Source of the DNA: Candidatus Binatia bacterium
Lineage (GTDB): Bacteria > Desulfobacterota > Binatia > Bin18
Assembly: GCA_022826945.1 (NCBI GenBank)
Contig: JAJDTY010000007.1
Location: 62,001-126,000, forward strand
DNA: 64,000 nucleotides
Direction: 5' to 3'
Made by a program: the position numbers and the translations under genes. The notes beneath the pieces were generated by a model. That model searched no databases, was not told where the DNA came from, and saw only the letters and a list, made by a program, of their open reading frames with translations. Below are positions 8,333 through 15,233 of this stretch, in pieces (position 1 is the stretch's first letter; each line of letters opens with the position of its first letter).

Positions 8333-9628
8333 ATGATTACCACAGCCTGCATTTTTATTCCTGCGACAGGTCCCGACCCCTTGGCTCTGCTGGGGGGAGT
8401 GTCTCTTCTGAAACGCGCCATCCTCAGTGCCCAACGTGTCGGAGCAAAAACGTGCTATCTGGTCATGGACGCACGGTCAGAAGCCCAACCCGCTCGGCGG
8501 GAAGAATTGCAACGCGACCTGTCCGGCGATAAACGCCTCACAACTCAAGTCGTCTGGATGCAGCCGGCTGATGATCCCTCCACTCAACCCGCACCGGCCC
8601 AGGCTGTCACCGAAGGGTACTGTCTCTACTATTCGCTCGCCACGCTCTTTTCCCCAGCTCTGGCATTTGACCTCGACCGGACTGCTCAGCCGGGCGAGAC
8701 AGTGAGCGTTGAAACGGGTGATGGCACGTCCGCATTGATACTCGGCTCACAGCCGGACGCCGCCTTCGGTCTTCCTATCCAGGAAACGGTCTCAAGGGCT
8801 GGGACAGCGGCTCTGGCCGTTCAGCCTCAGACACCGCTCAGGACCGTCTCGGATTCTCCCCACCGGCTCTACCAGTTGACTGATTCAACTTCCCTGCGGC
8901 ATACGGAATCGGCTCTTCTCGCCTCGCTCGATAATCCAAAGGACGGTCTGGTCGATACCTATCTCAATCGCAAACTCTCTCGTTTTTTGACGCATTTTCT
9001 TTTACAGACGGCCCTGACTCCAAACCTGATTACGTTACTGTCCTGCCTGATCGGTCTCTTTGGCGCGGCCTGTTTCTTTCAGGCCGACTATTGGGGGCCT
9101 GTTTTTGGCGCCCTCCTCTTGCAGTTCTCCGCCGTGCTTGACTGCTGTGATGGGGAAGTCGCCCGGATGAAGTTTCTCGAATCCCGGTTGGGCGTCTGGC
9201 TCGATATTACGCTCGATACCGTCGTTCATATTGCCACCTTCGTCGGTCTGGGCTTCGCAGTCTGGACCCAGGGCGGGACGCAGGCACCATTTGTTCTTGT
9301 CGGTCTTATGGTCGGAGGAATTATGTTGTCTTTCGCCTGTGTCGTCGTGGCGGACCGAACGGTCGTGCCAGGTCCGTACCAGCAAACCTGGCAGGCTAGG
9401 CTGTTACACAGAATGGTATTCGGCGTAGCGAGTCGTGACTATTCGCTGTTAATCTTCCCGTGTGCAGTGTTCCAACAATTATCGTGGTTTCTCTGGGCCG
9501 CAGCTATCGGGGTGCAAGTGTTCTGGCTAACGGTGACGGTCCTGTTGTATCACGTCCGACGGTTCAAACGCGCGGCCCATTGCCCAACGCATAGCCCCCT
9601 GCAACGCTCAGCCTCTCGCCTCCCCTAG
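8333..9628 (+). CDS. CDP-alcohol phosphatidyltransferase with N-terminal nucleotidyltransferase-like domain
   Basis: The C-terminal half is a CDP-alcohol phosphotransferase: DCCDGEVARMKF then G and two aspartates in LGVWLDITLD give the full DG(x)2AR(x)8G(x)3D(x)3D motif, followed by several membrane helices. The N-terminal 200 residues (LLGGVSLLKRAILSAQRVGA) look like a degenerate sugar/inositol-phosphate nucleotidyltransferase, with the Gly-rich loop worn down. The order resembles archaeal-type IPCT-DIPPS fusions that make di-myo-inositol phosphate. It may make a phosphodiester lipid or solute at the membrane. The ATG at 8333 is the best-supported start; an upstream GTG at 8297 is possible. 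Confidence 0.82.
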   Translation: MITTACIFIPATGPDPLALLGGVSLLKRAILSAQRVGAKTCYLVMDARSEAQPARREELQRDLSGDKRLTTQVVWMQPADDPSTQPAPAQAVTEGYCLYYSLATLFSPALAFDLDRTAQPGETVSVETGDGTSALILGSQPDAAFGLPIQETVSRAGTAALAVQPQTPLRTVSDSPHRLYQLTDSTSLRHTESALLASLDNPKDGLVDTYLNRKLSRFLTHFLLQTALTPNLITLLSCLIGLFGAACFFQADYWGPVFGALLLQFSAVLDCCDGEVARMKFLESRLGVWLDITLDTVVHIATFVGLGFAVWTQGGTQAPFVLVGLMVGGIMLSFACVVVADRTVVPGPYQQTWQARLLHRMVFGVASRDYSLLIFPCAVFQQLSWFLWAAAIGVQVFWLTVTVLLYHVRRFKRAAHCPTHSPLQRSASRLP

Positions 9629-9711
9629 GTTCGTCTCATCACCACGCCTTGCACGGCTCTGCTCCGGTCCGTACCATGTGACGGAACATCTGACAGCCCG
9701 AGGATTTCGCT

Positions 9712-10863
9712 ATGGATTTTGCCTTTTCAGAAGACCAGCTCTTGCTGCAACAGACCCTCCGCCAATACGCCAAGGACAAGCTGGCACCTAATTATCACCG
9801 CTGGGACCGAGGCGAGGTTATTTCACGTGCCCTCATCAAAGAAGCCGCTGAACTCGGCGTCTTCGGCTTGCGGGTCCCGGAGCAGTTTGGTGGGATGATG
9901 GCCGACTATGTGACCTGCGGCCTGATGGCGGAAGAATTGTCTCGTGGTGACTTCAACTATAGTCTCTATATTCAGCTTGGACTCATTGCCTCCGAGCTGT
10001 TGGCGGACTTTGCTCACCCCGAAGTCCAGGCAGAATGGCTCCCCCGGCACGCGGTTGGCGAGGCGGTGATCGCCTTTGGTCTGACAGAGCCGGGGGCGGG
10101 CTCGGACGCGGCCAATATTACGACCCGAGCAGAGAAAATAGGCGACGACTACATCATTATCGGCGAAAAGGCCTCTATCACCTTTGCCGGGTATGCAGAC
10201 GCGTGCATTGTCTTTGCCCGGACCGGAGACGCAGGCGCCCGCGGCATCTCGGCCTTTCTGGTTCCGCTCGACGCTCCCGGCGTTACTCGTCAACCCTATT
10301 TTGCGGCCGGAGAGCGATTGACCCAGCGCGGCTCTCTCTTTTTCGACGAAGTCCGGGTTCCTGCGCGTAATATGGTGGGCGAGCCGGGTAAAGGCTTTTA
10401 CCAGGCAATGATCGCCTTTGATTTCAACCGGGCGATCATTGCCCTGGCGTGTATTGGAGCGGCTCAGCAGTCTATTGATGAGACGATTGAGTATACAAAG
10501 GGCCGAGAGGTGTTCGGCAAACCGCTGGCAATGTTTGAAGGGGTGGCCTTCCAGATTGCCGAACATCTGACGCTGTTAGAGTCTGCCCGGGTCTTGTCGT
10601 ATAAATGTTTGTGGCTCAAAGATCAGGGACGTAAGCACACGTCAGAAGCCGCCATGGTCAAATGGTTTGGCCCGAAGTCAGCGGCTGAGGCTATTCATGC
10701 CTGTATGATCTTACATGGGCACTATGGCTATAACATGGAATCCCCGCTCGAACAGCGCTGGCGCGATGTCGTGGGACTCGAAATCGGCGACGGAACGCCG
10801 GAAATCATGAAGGGCATCGTTGCCCGGGAGGCGTTTGGTCGGGAATATACTTCGTATCGATAG
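9712..10863 (+). CDS. Acyl-CoA dehydrogenase
   Basis: A 383-aa FAD enzyme distinct from the one at 6946-8133. AFGLTEPGAGSDAAN (about residue 118) is the flavin/substrate signature, and the C-terminus EIGDGTPEIMKGIVAREAFG closes the fold. Start ATG at 9712 follows GAGGA. It begins 83 nt after the phosphatidyltransferase gene. The family includes short-chain and (2S)-methylsuccinyl-type enzymes as well as cyclohex-1-ene-carboxyl-CoA dehydrogenases, so the substrate stays open. Confidence 0.92.
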   Translation: MDFAFSEDQLLLQQTLRQYAKDKLAPNYHRWDRGEVISRALIKEAAELGVFGLRVPEQFGGMMADYVTCGLMAEELSRGDFNYSLYIQLGLIASELLADFAHPEVQAEWLPRHAVGEAVIAFGLTEPGAGSDAANITTRAEKIGDDYIIIGEKASITFAGYADACIVFARTGDAGARGISAFLVPLDAPGVTRQPYFAAGERLTQRGSLFFDEVRVPARNMVGEPGKGFYQAMIAFDFNRAIIALACIGAAQQSIDETIEYTKGREVFGKPLAMFEGVAFQIAEHLTLLESARVLSYKCLWLKDQGRKHTSEAAMVKWFGPKSAAEAIHACMILHGHYGYNMESPLEQRWRDVVGLEIGDGTPEIMKGIVAREAFGREYTSYR

Positions 10864-10866
10864 GAG

Positions 10867-10898
10867 CCGGGGCACGGCAGGCTGTACCCCGGTTTAAC
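10867..10898. terminator. Weak hairpin between convergent genes
   Basis: CCGGGG (10867-10872) pairs with CCCCGG (10887-10892), followed by TTTAACTT. It lies between the stop codons of the rightward acyl-CoA dehydrogenase and the leftward hydrolase. The stem is short and the T-run poor. Confidence 0.4.
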
Positions 10899-11690
10899 TT
10901 AGGCCAGAAAACTGCGGACCTTCTCAACGAACGTACCCGCCTGCTCAACCTCGGGGCGATGACCACACCCCTCCAGCACGACCAGTTCGGAGCCAGCAAT
11001 GGACTGCTGATAGACTGCGGCCGCGCTCACCGGAGCAATTTGGTCGTCCTGACCCCAGATAATCAGCGTCTTGACTTCACCGCCGCACTCAAGCAGAGGC
11101 CCCATGCTGGGGTTGAACATATACGGCTCCCAAGCAATACGTGCGCTTTCAGCCCGCGCATCTTCCCATGCCTCGAACTGCTCCGGCGTGGGCTCGCCGC
11201 CGTACAGCTTGGCAAACTCTGGGGTGCCTTCAATATCCTTCACACTGGCATCCAGGTAGGCCTTGGCCGTCACCTGGAACATATCCGCAATATATCCCTC
11301 CGGCGGGCGGACCCCAAAAGGCGCAACGAGCACCATACGTCGAAACTGCGCAGCGTTGCAGGCCGCCATCTCCGCCGCAATCCAGCCCCCCAGGGAAAAA
11401 CCAATAATATTTGCCGGTGCGATATTCTGTTCTCGCAGCACACGGCTGTACAGGCCAGCCAAGTCACGGATATTACTCACCCATCCGACGCGCTCGGTCT
11501 GACCGAATCCTGGATGTAAGGGGATCATGACCGTATGGTCCCGAGCCAGTTCGTTATGCCAGTTCGTAATCCCAGGGTGGCCGAGTTCTTCATGCAGCAC
11601 GACCAGGGGACTGCCGGAACCGCCCTCAATAACGTTCAACTCAGCGTCCCCGACTGTAACTTTCTTTTCCTCCCATTGTGTTTCTGCCAA
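10899..11690 (-). CDS. Alpha/beta hydrolase
   Basis: A 263-aa alpha/beta-hydrolase. The nucleophile elbow GFSLGG is near residue 98, an acid residue in IIWGQDDQIAPV, and the catalytic histidine in LEGCGHRPEVEQ. A TTG start at 11690 is chosen: AGGAG lies 8 nt upstream, and the protein then begins with the ordinary AETQWEEKKVTVG; the ATG at 11762 would add low-complexity residues. It could be a C-C hydrolase (BphD/MhpC type) or an esterase; the context of acyl-CoA genes does not settle this. Confidence 0.87.
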   Translation of the reverse strand: MAETQWEEKKVTVGDAELNVIEGGSGSPLVVLHEELGHPGITNWHNELARDHTVMIPLHPGFGQTERVGWVSNIRDLAGLYSRVLREQNIAPANIIGFSLGGWIAAEMAACNAAQFRRMVLVAPFGVRPPEGYIADMFQVTAKAYLDASVKDIEGTPEFAKLYGGEPTPEQFEAWEDARAESARIAWEPYMFNPSMGPLLECGGEVKTLIIWGQDDQIAPVSAAAVYQQSIAGSELVVLEGCGHRPEVEQAGTFVEKVRSFLA

Positions 11691-11857
11691 GGCAGTGTCT
11701 CCTTTCCTTTTGTATACAGAACGGCCACCCCTACCACACCCCGTTCGGGATGGAAAGAGCACACCACCGAATAAGGGTGGGGCGTACGACGTTTACCCAA
11801 CTATCGAGACTGACCGGATGGGTGAGAAGAAGAGCAAGCCGCTCTCAACATTGTGAT

Positions 11858-12322
11858 TTAGTTCCCTCCAGGGAGCGGAGAGAAATGCCAACTCACAATC
11901 TGCCATTGTCCCGAAGGCCGCGCATACGTAAACATGTACTGCCCGTTCACCGTCTGCTCCATACCGTTCTTCGGCTTGGTCGTCAGTTGATACAGCCCCC
12001 AAGCCACTCCGGTCTCCCCGATGACCATATATTCTTCATGCGCCGGGTTGAGGTTCGCCTCTTCAAAGGAGTCAAAGTAGTCTTGTACGGCCTGACGAAA
12101 GGCCGCCTTCCCGACAGCAGGAAACGGTGAATATAACCCAAACAAGACAACCTCCTCGTGGACATGGGACATCACGTCGTTGAGGTCTTTCCCGTTAATG
12201 GCCTGTATCTCCTCTCCAAAGCTCTGGATCAGGGCGTCTCGCGTCTGCTGGGCAGCACTCTCCGAGGCTATACTCCCGAGCAATAATGCAGCGGCCGCAA
12301 CAAGCACGCATCTCCAACTCAT
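11858..12322 (-). CDS. Secreted NTF2-like (SnoaL/DUF4440-type) protein
   Basis: A 154-aa protein with an N-terminal signal peptide (MSWRCVLVAAAALLLGSIAS, cleavage near SAAQQ) and an NTF2-like cone fold: INGKDLNDVMSHVHEEVVLF, then GKAAFRQAVQDYF and a C-terminal WQIVSWHFSPL. These are usual for SgcJ/DUF4440-like proteins, which bind small ligands or act as isomerase-like enzymes. ATG at 12322 follows AAGGA; the upstream ATG at 12346 is less likely. It is a tandem paralogue of the gene at 12358-12822, 35 nt upstream. Confidence 0.85.
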   Translation of the reverse strand: MSWRCVLVAAAALLLGSIASESAAQQTRDALIQSFGEEIQAINGKDLNDVMSHVHEEVVLFGLYSPFPAVGKAAFRQAVQDYFDSFEEANLNPAHEEYMVIGETGVAWGLYQLTTKPKNGMEQTVNGQYMFTYARPSGQWQIVSWHFSPLPGGN

Positions 12323-12357
12323 GGTCCTTCTTTCCTGGTTTCTCATTGCACCCCCCT

Positions 12358-12822
12358 TTACTCTTCAACCCCGAGCGGAGAGAAATGCAGTCCGACCAGG
12401 ACCCATTTCCCATCTCTTTTTGCGTAGGTGAACGTGTATCGGCCATGGATGACCTCGCGCGGCCCAACGGCTGGGACCTCGGTATTCGTAAAATGCCCCC
12501 AGGCCAAGGCACTCGCGCCAATAATGCGGAATTCGGGATTGATCGGAGTCAAGGTCACACGTTCGCTATCGGCAAAGAATCCTTCCAGCATGTCTGTTAT
12601 GGCGGCTTTGCCCCTAACGGCAAAGGGAGACAACATGCCGAACAGGACGACATCATCGTGCGCGGCCGTCGAAAAAGCCGAAGCATCCTTGGCATTAAAG
12701 CGCTTCATATCGGCGTTAAAGGCAGCCTTCACATCATCCAAATCATCTCCATAGGCTGCTCCGGTTACGCACAGGAACAGCAACGCCATACTCGCGACAA
12801 TTCCTCGCTTCTCGTAAATCAT
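12358..12822 (-). CDS. Secreted NTF2-like protein, tandem paralogue
   Basis: A 154-aa protein with a signal peptide (MIYEKRGIVASMALLFLCVT, cleavage near AYG-DD) and the same NTF2-like layout as its downstream neighbour: FNAKDASAFSTAAHDDVVLFG, GKAAITDMLEGFF and a terminal WVLVGLHFSPLG. The shared VVLFG and HFSPL segments show a local duplication. ATG at 12822 follows GGGGG; an in-frame start at 12921 would place the signal peptide internally. Likely periplasmic; ligand unknown. Confidence 0.84.
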   Translation of the reverse strand: MIYEKRGIVASMALLFLCVTGAAYGDDLDDVKAAFNADMKRFNAKDASAFSTAAHDDVVLFGMLSPFAVRGKAAITDMLEGFFADSERVTLTPINPEFRIIGASALAWGHFTNTEVPAVGPREVIHGRYTFTYAKRDGKWVLVGLHFSPLGVEE

Positions 12823-12960
12823 GCGTCCCCCTTTCTGTCGGATCATTTTTCTTCCCCTGAGGTTTGTAAATACGAAAAAGGACGAAAGCGCAAGGGTGAC
12901 AGAGCGTCTAATTGCCACCACAACGCATAGAGACGAATATTGCCAGGAAGGAAAAGAAAG

Positions 12961-13035
12961 CGCGCCCTGGAGGATTCGAACCTCCGACCTACAGATTCGT
13001 AGTCTGCCGCTCTATCCGGACTGAGCTAAGGGCGC
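12961..13035 (-). tRNA. tRNA-Arg (anticodon ACG)
   Basis: A 75-nt cloverleaf on the minus strand: acceptor GCGCCCT/AGGGCGC, D stem GCTC/GAGC, anticodon stem GCAGA/TCTGT with loop CTACGAA (anticodon ACG), T arm GGAGG-TTCGAAT-CCTCC, discriminator G. No CCA is encoded. Confidence 0.96.
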
Positions 13036-13121
13036 GTAGGTAGGAAAACTAAACACGGGAACGATTCAGCAGAGCCCCTTTCCTATCACATACGAGAAGG
13101 GAACCGCAACGTTGATCGGAA

Positions 13122-13210
13122 CGGAGAGGGAGGGATTCGAACCCTCGGTACGCGATTAAACGTACACTCGCTTAGCAGGCGAGCGCCTTCGACCACTCGG
13201 CCACCTCTCC
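13122..13210 (-). tRNA. tRNA-Ser (anticodon GCT)
   Basis: An 89-nt class II tRNA on the minus strand: acceptor GGAGAGG/CCTCTCC with discriminator G, anticodon stem CTCGC/GCGAG with loop CTGCTAA (anticodon GCT), a long variable arm and T arm with GGTTCGAATCC. It lies 86 nt from tRNA-Arg. No CCA is encoded. Confidence 0.96.
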
Positions 13211-13315
13211 GTATCAATGTGAGGTGTGGATAGTACCGATTCCTTCTGCTCCACGCAACGACGCTACTTTATGTCGCCGATAAATCTGGATATCAGGGTA
13301 TTGACAATTGAAATT

Positions 13316-13334
13316 GAAAATGATTCTCAATTTC
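13316..13334. promoter_or_regulatory. Fur-box-like operator upstream of the Com-like gene
   Basis: GAAAATGATTCTCAATTTC matches 13 of 19 positions of the Fur consensus and is an inverted repeat. A TTGACA -35-like hexamer lies at 13301-13306. The operator ends 4 nt before the ATG at 13339, so it would cover the transcription start. Confidence 0.6.
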
Positions 13335-13338
13335 ATCT

Positions 13339-13590
13339 ATGAGTGAAACAGACCAACCCCCCAAGTCTGTTACCAATGTTCATCACGTTGTTTATGAATG
13401 CCGATGCCCGTGCGGCAGTCTGTTAGCCAGGCAAAACACTGACGGTATAGAACTCAAGTGTCGCCGCTGCAAGCGCGTCGTTTTCATCCCCTGGGAGACC
13501 CCTTCAACATGGCAGACTATCACAACGCGGTCACCCGAAGGGCAGTCAGAACAATGCGAATCTGGGCAAAAAAATGGGCGGCCCAAATGA
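13339..13590 (+). CDS. Small zinc-ribbon protein, Com-like
   Basis: An 83-aa protein with CPCG near residue 24 and CRRC near residue 42 inside CPCGSLLARQNTDGIELKCRR, the pattern of Mu Com-type translational regulators, which bind nucleic acid through a zinc ribbon. No Mu genes are nearby, so it is a chromosomal relative. No Shine-Dalgarno is visible and a Fur-like operator ends 4 nt before the ATG, suggesting a leaderless, iron-controlled transcript. Its 3' end overlaps the ferritin terminator. Whether it regulates RNA or DNA is unknown. Confidence 0.6.
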   Translation: MSETDQPPKSVTNVHHVVYECRCPCGSLLARQNTDGIELKCRRCKRVVFIPWETPSTWQTITTRSPEGQSEQCESGQKNGRPK

Positions 13591-13603
13591 AGCGGCCGCC
13601 CAT
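13567..13603 (-). terminator. Rho-independent terminator of the ferritin-like gene
   Basis: On the minus strand ATGGGCGGCC and GGCCGCCCAT form a perfect 10-bp stem around a 10-nt loop, followed directly by a run of seven T. It lies 24 nt after the ferritin stop and inside the end of the convergent Com-like gene. Confidence 0.9.
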
Positions 13604-13626
13604 GAAAGCACCAAGCGAGGCAGCGG

Positions 13627-14088
13627 TTATTTTACTCGGCGAAGCGTGACCTCAGGCTCAACATTTTTCGTTTCCACCATGCCCAGGTACATCTCCAATT
13701 CTTCAATATCCTCCTGTTCCCCTTCAATATGGTTCTCGAGCATGGAGCGCAGCGCGACGTTGCCTTCGGCCAAGCCATGGGCTTCCAGATACGCCTGCAT
13801 GGCTTCTTTTTCGAGCGCCAGGTCCTGCTGCAACATTTCTTCTAGGTCAGTTGACTGGTGCACCGTCGTCCCAATCTCAACTGATGGGACACCACCCAAG
13901 GAAACGATCTTTTGGCCAAACGTATGGGCATGGGAAAGCGCGGTCTTGCTTTGGCCCTCAAAGAAATCAGCAAAAACCTTACGCCACAGACCGTTCACCA
14001 GGAGGGCGTGCTGCTGGTATTGGAGGGTCGCGGCGTGTTCAAGGGAAACAGCTTTGTTCAACGCGGTAACAACTTTTTGGGCATCCAT
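13627..14088 (-). CDS. Ferritin-like (bacterioferritin-type) iron storage protein
   Basis: A 153-aa four-helix protein. Carboxylate and histidine ligands are visible in order: E17 in LEHAATLQYQQH, the SHAHTFGQKI helix, LEKEAMQAYLEAH and EGEQEDIEELEMYL. This is the di-iron pattern of ferritins/bacterioferritins; no haem-ligating Met can be assigned with confidence. It should oxidise and store iron in the cytoplasm. ATG at 14088 follows AGGAGG. A good promoter (14135-14163) and two Fur-like boxes lie upstream, and a perfect terminator follows, so it is likely monocistronic and iron-controlled. Confidence 0.88.
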   Translation of the reverse strand: MDAQKVVTALNKAVSLEHAATLQYQQHALLVNGLWRKVFADFFEGQSKTALSHAHTFGQKIVSLGGVPSVEIGTTVHQSTDLEEMLQQDLALEKEAMQAYLEAHGLAEGNVALRSMLENHIEGEQEDIEELEMYLGMVETKNVEPEVTLRRVK

Positions 14089-14134
14089 GGGAGACCTCCT
14101 TGGTTACGAGAATTAATCAACCAACGATGAATAC

Positions 14135-14163
14135 ACTATACACATTCCCATGATCTTTGTCAA
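14135..14163 (-). promoter_or_regulatory. Sigma70-type promoter of the ferritin-like gene
   Basis: On the minus strand TTGACA (14163-14158), a 17-nt spacer and TATAGT (14140-14135) make a near-consensus promoter, 47 nt before the ferritin ATG. The Fur-like boxes lie about 30 bp upstream of its -35. Confidence 0.8.
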
Positions 14164-14192
14164 CTCTAAGTTATTGATTTTATTAGAGAATT

Positions 14193-14211
14193 GATTTTGA
14201 TAATCATTTTC
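14193..14211. promoter_or_regulatory. Fur box (strong match)
   Basis: GATTTTGATAATCATTTTC matches 16 of 19 positions of the Fur consensus GATAATGATAATCATTATC. It lies in the divergent region between the ferritin gene and the 14332 gene. Confidence 0.8.
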
Positions 14212-14227
14212 AACTAGATGCTGAAAC

Positions 14228-14246
14228 GATTTTGAAATTCACTTTC
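14228..14246. promoter_or_regulatory. Second Fur-like box
   Basis: GATTTTGAAATTCACTTTC matches 13 of 19 consensus positions and lies 16 bp from the strong box, so a tandem operator is likely. It is nearer to the rightward genes starting at 14332. Confidence 0.55.
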
Positions 14247-14331
14247 AATATGGCCTGAATAACGCCCTATAGCCCGGATAACAGGCCCATGACCAAGATA
14301 ATCGAACAGACAAGAAGGAAGGGAGAGAAAT

Positions 14332-14568
14332 ATGAGAGACAAGGAGAAAGGCGGGCAAGACCTACAAGATCAATTTGCGAAGGTCTTTACCAATGACGCC
14401 GGCATTACGGCGCGCGTCTGTCCGCAAGGGCATGTCTATCTTCAGGTTGGACATACCTGCATTTCGTTCCGGAAAGAACACTTTGTGGACTTGGCCCAGG
14501 TCGTCCACGCGGCAGAACGACATATCTTAGAGACCAGTTCCCACTGGACCTCGCATACACAACATTAG
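14332..14568 (+). CDS. Small protein with a triplicated domain of unknown function (copy A)
   Basis: A 78-aa protein of unrecognised family. From C30 on it aligns without gaps to the proteins at 19529 and 19031: a cysteine, nine residues, a glycine, ten residues, then Phe, followed by an amphipathic helix (LAQVVHAAERHI). The segment reads VCPQGHVYLQVGHTCISF. No signal peptide or membrane helix. ATG at 14332 follows GGGAG. It sits just downstream of two Fur-like boxes and upstream of the imelysin/cytochrome genes, so a role in iron or haem handling is inferred from context only. Confidence 0.75.
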   Translation: MRDKEKGGQDLQDQFAKVFTNDAGITARVCPQGHVYLQVGHTCISFRKEHFVDLAQVVHAAERHILETSSHWTSHTQH

Positions 14569-14697
14569 AGAACTGCAACAATCGACGATTCTGTAACACA
14601 ATACTCAACAACCTTCCCTGAGCATACAGCGGCCCGCGGTCCCAACCCAGAGCCCAGCGCAGAGCGCACTCGGGTATCCGTTCCATCGGAGGGTAGA

Positions 14698-14982
14698 ATG
14701 TTCCGCGACCCGTTCATTGCTGACGCTTGGCAACTCCGTCACCAAGCGAACCTCGTTCCTTTCCAAGTCTTCCTATCGGCAGCCGTATGGTTGGAAGAGC
14801 GCTATCAGCGTTCCCCCTCGGCTCAGACCGCTCGCAGCATTGCTTTTCACTATTTACTGCTAGCCATGCGCCCGAACCTCGCGTCTGTCCGCATGGCTGA
14901 AGAGTATGCTACTCGCGCGGTCCGCTGGCGAGAACGGGCTGGAGAAGCGTTCACGCCTGAGCAGGCTCTCTTCTTACAATAA
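14698..14982 (+). CDS. Small helical protein of unknown function
   Basis: A 94-aa protein, probably all alpha-helical (VFLSAAVWLEERYQRS; ASVRMAEEYATRAVRWRERA). No cysteine, signal peptide or clear membrane helix; family not recognised. ATG at 14698 has CGGAGGG about 5 nt upstream, which supports translation. It lies between small protein A and the imelysin gene in the same direction, and ends before a hairpin at 15013-15047. Confidence 0.65.
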   Translation: MFRDPFIADAWQLRHQANLVPFQVFLSAAVWLEERYQRSPSAQTARSIAFHYLLLAMRPNLASVRMAEEYATRAVRWRERAGEAFTPEQALFLQ

Positions 14983-15012
14983 CGGTGGGTGGAGTCCCCT
15001 CTCCTCCTCCCA

Positions 15013-15047
15013 GGGTCCCTAGGGAATCCCTCCTCGCCTAGGGACCC
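15013..15047 (+). terminator. Perfect 11-bp hairpin, possible terminator
   Basis: GGGTCCCTAGG (15013-15023) and CCTAGGGACCC (15037-15047) pair perfectly around a 13-nt loop. The following CTCCTTCTCTT is pyrimidine-rich but not a clean T-run, so it may be a weak terminator or a processing/stability element between the small genes and the imelysin gene. Confidence 0.5.
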
Positions 15048-15233
15048 CCTCCTTCTCTTATCGAACGGGGGCATAAACAGGGACGAGCGAACAAGACAAC
15101 GTTATGCAGAACAAAGGAGCGTACAGAATGGCCGGACCATAACACTTCACCGGGAGTAACGTACCGTGACCCCGCCAGCTCTGACCGGGCAGGCGGACAA
15201 CACAACAGCATACACAACCAAGGAGCACACAGA

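Noticed and set aside
13339-13590. Mu-like prophage remnant
   Set aside because: A Com-like protein alone, with no Mu head, tail or transposase genes; its Fur-like operator points to a chromosomal role.
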